A stretch of DNA of 64,000 nt, from positions 248,001 to 312,000 of the forward strand of contig NZ_JARJEF010000002.1 in the NCBI RefSeq assembly GCF_029697505.1. The letters are read 5' to 3'. Shown in pieces: positions 37,360 through 48,163 of the stretch; position 1 is the stretch's first letter, and each line of letters begins with the position of its first letter. This DNA comes from Pseudophaeobacter profundi. GTDB taxonomy: Bacteria; Pseudomonadota; Alphaproteobacteria; Rhodobacterales; Rhodobacteraceae. A program made the position numbers and the translations under genes. The notes beneath the pieces were generated by a model, which had not been told where the DNA came from, did no database searches, and saw only the letters and a list, made by a program, of their open reading frames with translations.

Positions 37360-39684
37360 TCACTGGAATTGCGCATGCACCGTTTCGGTCAACTGGTTCA
37401 GCGAGAAGGGTTTTGGCAGGAATACCGAATTGGGGACTGCCTCGTCGGATTCGCCAAAGGCACCCTCGGCATAGCCCGAGACAAAGACAACACGGGTGTC
37501 GGGCCGGGTTTTGCGCGCCTCGCGGACCCAAGTCGGCCCATCCATCCCCGGCATCACAACATCGGTAACAAAGACATCCACCTCAAGGCTGGGGTCTTCC
37601 AGGGTGCGCAGCGCATCTTCTGCCGATTCCGCCTCTAGCACGGTATAACCACGCATCCGCAGCGCCCGCGAGGCAAAGGCCCGTACGGGGGCTTCGTCTT
37701 CCACCAGCAAGACCACGCCTTCACCGTGCTGCGGTGCCGCAACCGCCTTGGGCACCTCGACGGCGACCTCCTCTGCCTCGGCCCCGCCGTCAATCTCCTG
37801 CCCTTCCTGATAGACTGGAAAGAACAGGGTGAACTGCGTGCCCTTATCAAGAACGGAGTCCACAAAGATATAGCCGCCGGTCTGTTTGACGATGCCGTAG
37901 GCCGTAGACAGGCCCAGACCTGTGCCTTCGCCGGTGCGTTTGGTGGTGTAAAAAGGCTCAAAGACTTTTTGCAGCTTATCCGATGAAATACCGACACCTT
38001 CATCGCTGACCTTGACCGTGACCCAATTGCCTTCGGGCACAGTAACACGGTTTCTGGTCAGCGGCTTATCCAGGGTCACCGCCTCTGTGCGGACGCGAAT
38101 TTCACCACCATTGGGCATTGCGTCACGGGCATTCACCACCAGGTTCATCAAGACCTGTTCCAATTGCCGCTTATCCGCCCGGATAGAGCGCATCACCGGA
38201 TCATGGCTAAGCGTCAGCGTGACCTTTTCCCCCACCAGACGGTTCAACAAATGGGTCAGATCCGCCAGGGTATCGCGCACATCCAGAATCTCTGGCAGCA
38301 GCGTTTGCTTGCGCGAAAAGGCCAGTAGCTGGCTTACCAGTGACGCGGCGCGGTTGGCGTTTTCGTGGATCTGGATCAAATCGCCGTAGTCCTGATCACC
38401 CTGATCATGACGCAGCAGAAGTAGATCACAATGCCCTGAAATCGCAGTCAAAAGGTTGTTGAAATCATGCGCAACACCGCCAGCAAGCTGGCCAATCGCC
38501 TGCATTTTCTGGCTCTGTACAAACTGGGCTTCCAGGGTTTTCAGCTCTGTCGCGTCATTCAGCACAGCAATCAGAATGGTTTTGCCGTCTTCTACCGCCC
38601 GGGTCAGCGTCACCTGAACAAAGACCTCTTTGTCAGGCCGCGACAGGCGCAGGAATTCCGACTTGTTAGAGGCCAGACCCGCCGCCGTATCATGCAGCCA
38701 GTCGGTCATCGGCCGCCCCAGCCCTTCCATCAACTGGGCCAATTTCAGCGTCTCACGCCCATCGACGCCCAACATGGACATCGCCATCTTGTTCAGCGAC
38801 AGCACATCGCCATTCGGCGCCACTTTGATAAAGGGCACTGGCATATGTTCAAAGCTGGACTGCTGGCTCTTCAGTTCAGCGCTGTCGACCTCCATCAGAA
38901 ACAGCTCGCTGCGGCCCTGGGTGCGGTTCAACTCGGTGACCAGCACCTCTACGGGGCCACCTTTTGTCGTGATAGTGTTGATCTCACCACTGCTGACCGG
39001 CAGCGACAAGAACAGCCGGTCAGTGGATTTCACCCGCTCACCCACCAATTTGCGCGCTGCCTCGTTCATGAACAGGACAGCCCCGGTGCGCCCAACGGTA
39101 ATCATTGGGATCGGAACCACCTCTGATCCGCGTCCGCTGGGGCGTTCAGCGACATCTTCGACACGCCACAAGAAGTTGCCGCCCTGCATCTGATGGACCG
39201 CAAGCCGCACATGGCCCCGGCGCGTTACGATGTCCTCGCGCGCCGCCCCTTCAAACCGCGCCCGGCTTTGCAGCCGGAACAAGACCGCCGACGGATTGGC
39301 CAGCACAGAGCGCAGCGCCCCGGCAAGGGTGTCGCCATGATTGTCCTTAAAACGGTTCTGGGCCGCGTGATTGCAGGCATGAATACTGCCGTCATCATCG
39401 GTGACAAAACTGGGGGTTGCATCTTTTTCGATAAACCCGGTCAGCAGTTCCACCGCCATGGCGCGGGCATTCATCCGCAACCGCGCCTGAACAAGCATCA
39501 GCAAAGCAACCGCCAGCAGCGTCAGGCCAACAGCAGTCAAGCCGCGCATGATCCAATCGGGCCAAGTAAAAAACATCGGCGCCACCAGCAGAACAGAGGA
39601 CAGCGCCAGGGTCGCACCAAGGCGCAGATGTTCCGGATGAAATATTCTGAGGGCGGGCACGGATGAGTTTTGGCGACCGGGCAT
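37360..39684 (-). CDS. cckA: hybrid histidine kinase CckA
   Basis: A 774-residue sensor kinase. Two membrane helices lie near the N-terminus (residues ~20-75), followed by two to three PAS-like regions. The phospho-accepting histidine is in GGVAHDFNNLLTAISGHCDL. The ATPase domain has VVNARDAMPNGGEI and GTGLGLSTAYGIVKQTGG. The C-terminal receiver has VLLVEDEAPVRAF and FVTDVVMPGMDG with the phosphorylated aspartate. In alphaproteobacteria CckA acts through ChpT on CtrA; in roseobacters this controls motility and gene-transfer agents. ATG at 39684 has GGAG six bases upstream. Confidence 0.93.
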   Translation of the reverse strand: MPGRQNSSVPALRIFHPEHLRLGATLALSSVLLVAPMFFTWPDWIMRGLTAVGLTLLAVALLMLVQARLRMNARAMAVELLTGFIEKDATPSFVTDDDGSIHACNHAAQNRFKDNHGDTLAGALRSVLANPSAVLFRLQSRARFEGAAREDIVTRRGHVRLAVHQMQGGNFLWRVEDVAERPSGRGSEVVPIPMITVGRTGAVLFMNEAARKLVGERVKSTDRLFLSLPVSSGEINTITTKGGPVEVLVTELNRTQGRSELFLMEVDSAELKSQQSSFEHMPVPFIKVAPNGDVLSLNKMAMSMLGVDGRETLKLAQLMEGLGRPMTDWLHDTAAGLASNKSEFLRLSRPDKEVFVQVTLTRAVEDGKTILIAVLNDATELKTLEAQFVQSQKMQAIGQLAGGVAHDFNNLLTAISGHCDLLLLRHDQGDQDYGDLIQIHENANRAASLVSQLLAFSRKQTLLPEILDVRDTLADLTHLLNRLVGEKVTLTLSHDPVMRSIRADKRQLEQVLMNLVVNARDAMPNGGEIRVRTEAVTLDKPLTRNRVTVPEGNWVTVKVSDEGVGISSDKLQKVFEPFYTTKRTGEGTGLGLSTAYGIVKQTGGYIFVDSVLDKGTQFTLFFPVYQEGQEIDGGAEAEEVAVEVPKAVAAPQHGEGVVLLVEDEAPVRAFASRALRMRGYTVLEAESAEDALRTLEDPSLEVDVFVTDVVMPGMDGPTWVREARKTRPDTRVVFVSGYAEGAFGESDEAVPNSVFLPKPFSLNQLTETVHAQFQ

Positions 39685-39775
39685 CTCGGCTCCATCTTCT
39701 GGACTGTTCAACGCAATAACGCCGCTAAAGCCTTAAGACCACGTTAAGAGTGATGTAGCTTTCGTGCCGATTTAC

Positions 39776-40954
39776 CTAACAACCTGCAGGAAGCCGCGTC
39801 AACACAGAGACAAAAAACCCATCAGTGCCATCCTGCACCTGCCAGGCGGCTTGCACCTGCAGTGACCAGCCTTCGACCTCGGCCAGAAATGCTTGAACTT
39901 GTTCAGAATTTTCCTCGTCCAACATCGAGCAGGTCGCATAGGCAAGCGTGCCTTCCGCGCTGACAAGCCTGGCCGCGTCGCGCAAAATTTGACGCTGCGC
40001 ATACCGAATTTCATCAAGCTGCGCACGGGTAAGGCGCCATTTACCTTCTGGGGCCCGCCGCCAGGATCCTGAACCAGAACAGGGCACATCACAAAGCACC
40101 AGATCAAAGGGGGCCTGCTTTGGCAGCTCTTCATCGGACAGGCAGGTCACATCCACCCCCCCCCGCTGCGCCCGCAACGGCAGGTCAGTCATCCGGCTGG
40201 GATTGGCATCATGGGCATAGAGGTCCAGCTTGGCCCGCGCCGCCATGGCCAGGCTCTTGCCGCCGCCACCTGCACAGTAGTCGAGCACCCGCATGCCATC
40301 CTTCAGCGGCAGTTGATCGACAACCGCCTGGCTGGCGGCATCCTGCAGTTCGACCAGACCATCGGCAAAACAGGTGCTGTTGCGGATTTTACGCGCCCCA
40401 GTGGTCACATCCAGCGCGGTTTCACTGGCGGGATGTGGCGCGCAGATGATCCCCTCTTCCGCCAGCGCTTCGATTGCATTGGCACGATTGCCGCGCAGCA
40501 GATTGACCCGCAGATGCACTGGGGCTCGCGTTTGCAACGCTGTTGCGGCAGCCTCGGCCTGATCCCCCAAGCTGCTGCTGAAGGATGGCCAGACCCAGTC
40601 CGGTATATCCAGCCGCTCTGCCGCAGAAGCAAAGTCACGCGGCGCAGTCAGTTCTGCATCTTCCAACGGGCTGGGGCCGTAGCCCTGTCCACTGAACACG
40701 GCTTCCGGCGCGCTGCCCTCGGCGCGCAGCGCCCCCAGAGTGAGGCCGCGGCCGGTTTCCGCACCGCCAAGCACCGCAAAGGAGCGGCGGCAACGCAGGG
40801 CTGAAAACACGTAATCCCGCACCGCCGCGCGGTCCTTGGACCCTGCATAGCGATTGCGCCGCCCCCAGGTCGTCAGCGCCTTTTCTGCCGCTTCACCTTC
40901 CAGGATCAGATCAAGGATTTCGATGGCCGCCTGATGACGGGCTGCCGGGGTCAT
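39776..40954 (-). CDS. rsmB: 16S rRNA (cytosine-C5) methyltransferase, RsmB type
   Basis: A 392-residue RNA m5C methyltransferase. The N-terminal part has the NusB-like segment. VLDYCAGGGGKSLAMA is the SAM site, DVPCSGSGSWRR holds one catalytic cysteine and YATCSMLDEEN the other. RsmB methylates C967 of 16S rRNA. It lies 48 bp after guaB on the same strand, perhaps in one transcript. Confidence 0.87.
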   Translation of the reverse strand: MTPAARHQAAIEILDLILEGEAAEKALTTWGRRNRYAGSKDRAAVRDYVFSALRCRRSFAVLGGAETGRGLTLGALRAEGSAPEAVFSGQGYGPSPLEDAELTAPRDFASAAERLDIPDWVWPSFSSSLGDQAEAAATALQTRAPVHLRVNLLRGNRANAIEALAEEGIICAPHPASETALDVTTGARKIRNSTCFADGLVELQDAASQAVVDQLPLKDGMRVLDYCAGGGGKSLAMAARAKLDLYAHDANPSRMTDLPLRAQRGGVDVTCLSDEELPKQAPFDLVLCDVPCSGSGSWRRAPEGKWRLTRAQLDEIRYAQRQILRDAARLVSAEGTLAYATCSMLDEENSEQVQAFLAEVEGWSLQVQAAWQVQDGTDGFFVSVLTRLPAGC

Positions 40955-41002
40955 GCCACGGCTCCAAAGCTACAAGAGGTCATCGTCATCCTTTCAACTG
41001 AT

Positions 41003-42769
<1,767 letters not shown>

Positions 42770-44812
42770 ATGAGCAGCGATCCTCTCGTCATCTTTACCC
42801 CATCTGGCAAGCGCGGACATTTTCCTGTTGGCACACCGGTTCTAACCGCTGCCCGTCAGCTTGGCGTTGATCTGGATTCGGTCTGCGGCGGCCGGGGCAT
42901 TTGCTCCAAATGCCAGATCACCCCGTCTTATGGTGAATTCTCCAAACACGGCGTGAGTGTTGCCGATGATGCCCTGACCGAATGGAACAAGGTTGAACAA
43001 CGCTATAAGGACAAACGCGGACTGATCGACGGTCGGCGCCTTGGTTGCCAGGCGCAGGTGCAGGGCGATGTGGTGATCGACGTCCCCCCCGAAAGCCAGG
43101 TGCATCGTCAGGTGGTACGCAAACGGGCCGAAGCCCGCGACATCATCATGAGCCCCTCGACCCGGCTGTTTTATGTCGAGGTGGAAGAACCCGACATGCA
43201 CAATCCCTCGGGCGATATGGAACGGCTGATCGCAGCGCTTGCCGAACAGTGGCAACTGCAAAACGTGCAAAGCGACCTGCATATTCTGCAGTGCCTGCAA
43301 CCAACCCTGCGCAAGGGCAACTGGAAGGTCACCGTTGCAGTCCATCTGGGCGACGAGACCCAGCCGCCAAAGATCATGCATATCTGGCCCGGCTACTATG
43401 AGGGCACGCTCTATGGTCTTGCGGTTGATCTTGGCTCCACCACCATCGCGGCGCATCTGTGCGATCTGAAATCGGGCGAGGTCATTGCCTCGTCCGGCAT
43501 CATGAACCCGCAGATCCGCTTTGGCGAAGATCTGATGAGCCGGGTGTCCTATGGGATGATGAACAAAGGCGGCGATCAGGAAATGACCCGCGCGGTGCGC
43601 GAAGGCATGAATGCCCTGTTCACCCAGATCGCCAGCGAAGCCGAGATCGACCAGAGCCTTATCGTTGATGCGGTCTTTGTCTGTAATCCCGTGATGCACC
43701 ACCTGTTTCTGGGGATCGACCCGTTTGAACTGGGACAGGCGCCCTTTGCGCTTGCCAGCTCTGATGCGCTCTCGCTGCGCGCGGTAGATCTGGACCTCAA
43801 CATTCACCCCGCCGCCCGCGTCTATCTGCTGCCCTGTATCGCGGGCCATGTTGGCGCCGATGCCGCAGCCGTGGCGCTGTCCGAGGCACCCGACAAATCA
43901 GAAGACCTGGTGCTGGTGGTTGATGTAGGCACAAATGCTGAAATCCTGCTGGGCGACAAGACCAGGGTGCTGGCCTGTTCTTCCCCCACCGGCCCCGCCT
44001 TTGAGGGCGCGCAGATTTCCAGCGGCCAACGGGCTGCCCCCGGTGCCATTGAACGGCTTGAAATAAACCCGGAAACAAAAGAGCCCCGCTTTCGGGTCAT
44101 CGGCTCTGACATCTGGTCCGACGAAGACGGGTTCGAGGCAGCCATCGCCACTACCGGCATCACCGGCATCTGTGGCTCGGGCATTATCGAGGCCATCGCC
44201 GAGATGCGTCTGGCCGGGGTGCTGGATGCCTCCGGCCTGATCGGATCGGCCGAGCAAACCGGAACGCAGCGGTGCATCGTCGATGGGCGTACCAATGCCT
44301 ATCTGGTCTGGGACGGATCCGCCGACGGTGGCCCCAAGATCACCATCACCAACCCCGATATTCGCGCCATCCAGATGGCCAAGGCGGCGCTCTATTCGGG
44401 GGCGCGCCTGTTGATGGATAAACTTGGTGTCGAAACTGTCGATCGCGTGGTGCTGGCCGGTGCCTTCGGCGCGCATATCTCGGCCAAGCACGCCATGGTC
44501 CTGGGCATGATCCCCGACTGCCCGCTAGACAAGGTCACCAGCGCGGGCAATGCTGCGGGCACTGGCGCGCGCATTGCCCTGCTCAACACCGATGCGCGGC
44601 GTGAAATCGAAGAAACCGTGCGCCGCATCGAAAAAATCGAAACCGCCGTCGAGCCGCGCTTCCAGGAGCATTTTGTCAATGCCTCGGCGATTCCCAATTC
44701 CGCCGAGCCTTTTCCGATTCTGTCGACGGTGGTCACCCTGCCGGAGGTGAATTTCAACACTGGCGGTGGCGATGGGGCAACTGGCGGCCGTCGACGTCGC
44801 CGCCGCGGTTAA
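42770..44812 (+). CDS. RamA-like corrinoid activation protein (2Fe-2S plus ASKHA ATPase)
   Basis: A 680-residue protein of the COG3894/RamA-like class. The N-terminal 2Fe-2S ferredoxin domain has cysteines C39, C45, C48 and C93 (VCGGRGICSKCQ, RRLGCQ). A long ASKHA-type ATPase domain follows, with YGLAVDLGSTTIAAHL near residue 225 and LVVDVGTNAEILLG further on. Such proteins use ATP to reduce inactive Co(II) corrinoid to Co(I), restarting methyltransferases such as MttB relatives. ATG at 42770 gives a proper start. The C-terminus is GG followed by an arginine run. No corrinoid protein is adjacent. Confidence 0.9.
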   Translation: MSSDPLVIFTPSGKRGHFPVGTPVLTAARQLGVDLDSVCGGRGICSKCQITPSYGEFSKHGVSVADDALTEWNKVEQRYKDKRGLIDGRRLGCQAQVQGDVVIDVPPESQVHRQVVRKRAEARDIIMSPSTRLFYVEVEEPDMHNPSGDMERLIAALAEQWQLQNVQSDLHILQCLQPTLRKGNWKVTVAVHLGDETQPPKIMHIWPGYYEGTLYGLAVDLGSTTIAAHLCDLKSGEVIASSGIMNPQIRFGEDLMSRVSYGMMNKGGDQEMTRAVREGMNALFTQIASEAEIDQSLIVDAVFVCNPVMHHLFLGIDPFELGQAPFALASSDALSLRAVDLDLNIHPAARVYLLPCIAGHVGADAAAVALSEAPDKSEDLVLVVDVGTNAEILLGDKTRVLACSSPTGPAFEGAQISSGQRAAPGAIERLEINPETKEPRFRVIGSDIWSDEDGFEAAIATTGITGICGSGIIEAIAEMRLAGVLDASGLIGSAEQTGTQRCIVDGRTNAYLVWDGSADGGPKITITNPDIRAIQMAKAALYSGARLLMDKLGVETVDRVVLAGAFGAHISAKHAMVLGMIPDCPLDKVTSAGNAAGTGARIALLNTDARREIEETVRRIEKIETAVEPRFQEHFVNASAIPNSAEPFPILSTVVTLPEVNFNTGGGDGATGGRRRRRRG

Positions 44813-44877
44813 CCCGGAACAACCGCACACAAGACGGTGATGACATGCGGGGCCGAACCAATTCACGGCTTACAAAC

Positions 44878-44914
44878 AAAGGCTTGCCAAGAGACTTCCC
44901 TTGGCAAGCCTTTT
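44878..44914 (+). terminator. intrinsic terminator of RamA-like gene
   Basis: The stem AGGCTTGCCAAG/CTTGGCAAGCCT (12 bp perfect) is followed by TTTT. Confidence 0.9.
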
Positions 44915-44968
44915 CGCACTTTCAGCGTATTGACCTCATCCCCGCCATTAGATACCAACGCCCCAGCG

Positions 44969-45042
44969 GCGGGTATGGTGAAAAGGTATCACGGCAGCTT
45001 CCCAAGCTTTAGTTACGAGTTCGATTCTCGTTACCCGCTCCA
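44969..45042 (+). tRNA. tRNA-Gly (anticodon CCC)
   Basis: Folded by eye, 74 nt with encoded CCA. The acceptor is GCGGGTA/TACCCGC, the D-stem GTGA/TCAC, the anticodon loop TTCCCAA, and the T-arm ACGAG-TTCGATT-CTCGT. The anticodon stem GCAGC/GCTTT has one mismatch (C28-T42) and one G-T pair, so it is weak, but all other arms are sound. Confidence 0.9.
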
Positions 45043-45219
45043 AACATCCCACAGCACCGCATGGCCGGTGAAAATCGGCCCATATCAGGCTGAATATTCT
45101 GCACAATAACCTGCCGTATTACGACCTCTGCCAGCTTGGGGTGAGCCGGGATTGTTCCGCTCCGTTACGGGGCTGTTCTCCCCCTTGCCTTTTGCGCCAC
45201 CGCGCGGCAAACCGGCGGC

Positions 45220-45699
45220 ATGGAATTACGCTATCTCACCCCGCTGACGGCGGAAGAACAACTGGCGCAGGGGCTGGACCAGCCAAAGCCCATGGCATTG
45301 GCGGATCGGGTTCGGTTCTCAGAGCTGGACATCCTGCGTCATGTCAACAACAAGGCCTATCTGGGCTGGTTTGAAACCGCGCGGGTGTCTTACTTTGACC
45401 AGCTTTGCGCCCGGCATTTTGCTGGTATGCCACTACCGCGCTCGGTGCTTCGCAATGCCAATGTGCATTATATTCGCGAAATGGTGCTGGATGAGCCCTA
45501 TATCACCACAGCGCGGGTGATCTCTTTTCGCAACACCTCTTATGTGATGGAACAGCAGATCTGGTCTGGCGGGCTGCGAGCGACGCTAGAGGCGGTGATG
45601 GTGCTGCGCAGCCCCGATGGCAGCGCAGGTTATCCCCTGCCCGAGGCGCTGAAGCAGCAGTTCATCAGTAAAGACGGGGCACAGCCGACGCAGGGCTAA
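45220..45699 (+). CDS. acyl-CoA thioesterase family protein
   Basis: A 159-residue hotdog-fold protein of the 4HBT/FatM type. RFSELDILRHVNNKAYLGWF carries the catalytic aspartate and the long-helix start. It hydrolyses acyl-CoA or acyl-ACP thioesters; chain specificity is unknown. ATG at 45220 is the likely start (MELRYLTPLT). It is isolated between tRNA-Gly and the convergent pgl. Confidence 0.86.
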   Translation: MELRYLTPLTAEEQLAQGLDQPKPMALADRVRFSELDILRHVNNKAYLGWFETARVSYFDQLCARHFAGMPLPRSVLRNANVHYIREMVLDEPYITTARVISFRNTSYVMEQQIWSGGLRATLEAVMVLRSPDGSAGYPLPEALKQQFISKDGAQPTQG

Positions 45700-45875
45700 T
45701 GCACCCTGCCCAGACCGGCGCAGCCTTATACTGGATGCGCCAAGCCCAGGTGAACCAGTTTGCCACTGCAAGTCCACTTACCAGTTCCAGCCGATGGTTC
45801 GCTACCGCGGCGACGACCCGCCCAAAGCCCTCGACGCGTCAATATGAAGCCTGGTCTGCAGTAGCAGCCAGTACG

Positions 45876-46547
45876 CTATGGAGCCCAGTGCACTGTCATT
45901 TCTGACAAGACCGCCTGAATTGGGGCCTCTTCTGGCGGCAAGGAAAGCGCCCGCTTCAAGGCGTCTTTCTTGGCCTCGCCAAAGATCACCAGATGTTTTG
46001 ACAGCGCCCCATTCAACACCGGAGCCGACAGGCTGATGCGTGGCTCGGGCTGGCTGTCAGGGCGCAATATGGCCAAGGCCGGGGCCTGCGCTGAAAGCGC
46101 CTCTTTTACGCCAGCAACGCCAGGAAACAATGAGGCGGTATGCATGTCCTCGCCCATGCCCAGCAAGACCACCGAGAGTGGCAGATCCGGTTGAATCCGG
46201 GACATGATGGCCTCCAGCGCCTCTTCCGGGGCATGGTCCGTCATATGAAAGGGCAGGAATTGGGCTGCAGCGGCGCGATCGGTCAACAGCCGTTCTTGGA
46301 TCAGTCGCGCATTGGAACGCGCATGCTGCACTGGCACCCAGCGTTCATCCGTTGCCATGACATGCACCCGGTCCCAATCGATGTTGGCGGCGCAGAGGTC
46401 GTCAAATATTGGCGCTGGCGTGGTGCCGCCTGCCACCGCGATTGAGGCCCATTCATTATGCGACAGATGCATCCTCAGATTGCCGGCAATCTCGCTTGCA
46501 ACTTCTATCGTCAGGATTTCCCTGTCGGGGTATTCATTCATATTCAT
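45876..46547 (-). CDS. pgl: 6-phosphogluconolactonase
   Basis: A 223-residue lactonase. VAGGTTPAPIFDDL is the phosphate loop, HVMATDERWVP the metal/acid region and VVLLGMGEDMHTASLFPG the catalytic segment. It hydrolyses 6-phosphogluconolactone, the product of zwf. ATG at 46547 overlaps the zwf stop (ATGA) with GGAGAGG upstream. Confidence 0.94.
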   Translation of the reverse strand: MNMNEYPDREILTIEVASEIAGNLRMHLSHNEWASIAVAGGTTPAPIFDDLCAANIDWDRVHVMATDERWVPVQHARSNARLIQERLLTDRAAAAQFLPFHMTDHAPEEALEAIMSRIQPDLPLSVVLLGMGEDMHTASLFPGVAGVKEALSAQAPALAILRPDSQPEPRISLSAPVLNGALSKHLVIFGEAKKDALKRALSLPPEEAPIQAVLSEMTVHWAP

Positions 46548-48019
46548 GGGTTTATACCTCTCCATTCTCGCTGATCCCTGCGCAGCAGCAGATCGGCATC
46601 ACCGGGGCCAGTACTACCGCTTTCATAGGGTTTAGGCACATCGCCACGCGCCTGCCAGTCCGCGATGATCGGGTCGATCCAGCCCCAGGCGGCCTCTACC
46701 TCATCACCGCGCATGAACAGGGTCTGGTTGCCCCGCACCACATCCATGATCAGCCTCTCATAGGCATCAGCGGGATTGCCCCCCTTCGCCCCCAAGGCGT
46801 CAGCAAAGCTCATATCCAGAGGGACATCCATCAAGCGCATTCCGCCGGGGCCAGGTTCCTTGATGGTCACGCTAAGCGTGATACCCTCGTTGGGTTGCAG
46901 ACGAATTTTCAGGTGGTTGGCATGGCGCCCGGCCTCTTCGCCAAAGATTGAATGCGGCGCGTCCTTGAACAACACATTGATGACCGACGAACGCGCCGCC
47001 AGCCGTTTGCCCGTACGCAGATAAAACGGCGTCCCCGCCCATCGCCAATTGCTGATATGCGCCTTGAGCGCGACATAGCTTTCTGTGCTCGTGCGCTGGT
47101 CTCCAACGGTTTGGCGATAGTCATCGTCGTCGCCCGCCGCAGGGTGCGTCGGGGCGTATTGACCGCGGACGATATGATAGGGTTCTACCGGGTCCAGTGC
47201 GCGGATCACCTTGAGCTTTTCATCGCGCACCGCATCCGGGTCAAACTTGGCCGGTGGTTCCATTGCGATCAGGCACAATAGCTGCATCAGGTGGTTCTGC
47301 ATCATATCACGCATCGCGCCGGACCGCTCGTAATATGCCTCGCGGCCCCGCACCCCGACGGTTTCGGCCACGGTGATTTGAATGTGATCGACATACTGGC
47401 TGTTCCACAGTGGCTCAAACAGCATATTGCCAAAGCGCACCGCCATCAGGTTTTGCACCGTCTCCTTGCCGAGGTAGTGATCAATCCGGTAGATCTGCCC
47501 CTCGTCAAAATGGCTAGCGAGGGTGCGGTTCAACGCCCGCGCCGAGGCCAGATCGTGGCCAAAGGGTTTTTCAACCACGATGCGGGTGGCGGCATTGGTC
47601 AGCCCATAGCTGTGCAGCCGTTCTGCCAGCGGGCCAAACAACGCCGGACCAACCGAGAAATAATATACCTGCACCCGACCAGATTCTGCCACCGACAACT
47701 GGTCGTGCAGATCAGACCAGCCACTTTCGCTGCTGCCATCTAGCGGCACATAAGAGACAAGCTGCAAGAACTGCGCCAGGGCGTCGGGGTCCGCATTATT
47801 GAGCGATATATCCCGATCCAGCCTTTGTGCCAACTGACTGCGGTATGCTGCGGTGCTGAACCCCGAGCGGGCCGCCCCGATAATCCGGGTGCCATGCGGA
47901 ATTTGCCCGGCGCAAAATCGACGAAACAGCGCAGGTAAGATCTTGCGCTGCGCCAGATCTCCGGTTGCGCCAAAGACCACCAGATCAAAAGGCTCCACTG
48001 GAATGACTTTTGATACCAT
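46544..48019 (-). CDS. zwf: glucose-6-phosphate 1-dehydrogenase
   Basis: A 491-residue NAD(P) enzyme. The dinucleotide motif is VVFGATGDLAQRKILPAL, the catalytic histidine and glucose phosphate site is RIDHYLGKETVQNLM. It opens the oxidative pentose phosphate and Entner-Doudoroff routes. ATG at 48019 was chosen over a GTG three codons upstream. It is coupled to pgl. Confidence 0.96.
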   Translation of the reverse strand: MVSKVIPVEPFDLVVFGATGDLAQRKILPALFRRFCAGQIPHGTRIIGAARSGFSTAAYRSQLAQRLDRDISLNNADPDALAQFLQLVSYVPLDGSSESGWSDLHDQLSVAESGRVQVYYFSVGPALFGPLAERLHSYGLTNAATRIVVEKPFGHDLASARALNRTLASHFDEGQIYRIDHYLGKETVQNLMAVRFGNMLFEPLWNSQYVDHIQITVAETVGVRGREAYYERSGAMRDMMQNHLMQLLCLIAMEPPAKFDPDAVRDEKLKVIRALDPVEPYHIVRGQYAPTHPAAGDDDDYRQTVGDQRTSTESYVALKAHISNWRWAGTPFYLRTGKRLAARSSVINVLFKDAPHSIFGEEAGRHANHLKIRLQPNEGITLSVTIKEPGPGGMRLMDVPLDMSFADALGAKGGNPADAYERLIMDVVRGNQTLFMRGDEVEAAWGWIDPIIADWQARGDVPKPYESGSTGPGDADLLLRRDQREWRGINP

Positions 48020-48163
48020 ATTGTTCACCCAACCTTTTGCGCGGCAAAGACCCAGTCTTGGCCCGTGCTATCACATCCCTGTCACATCTGCCTGTAGCGG
48101 CTTTTCATTTTCTACCTTTATACGCTAGCCTCCGGCGAAAGAAACTATCCGAGAGTGCTAAGC

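Noticed and set aside
45699-45905. 68-codon open frame after the thioesterase gene
   Set aside because: It lacks a ribosome site and family resemblance and runs into the convergent pgl gene.
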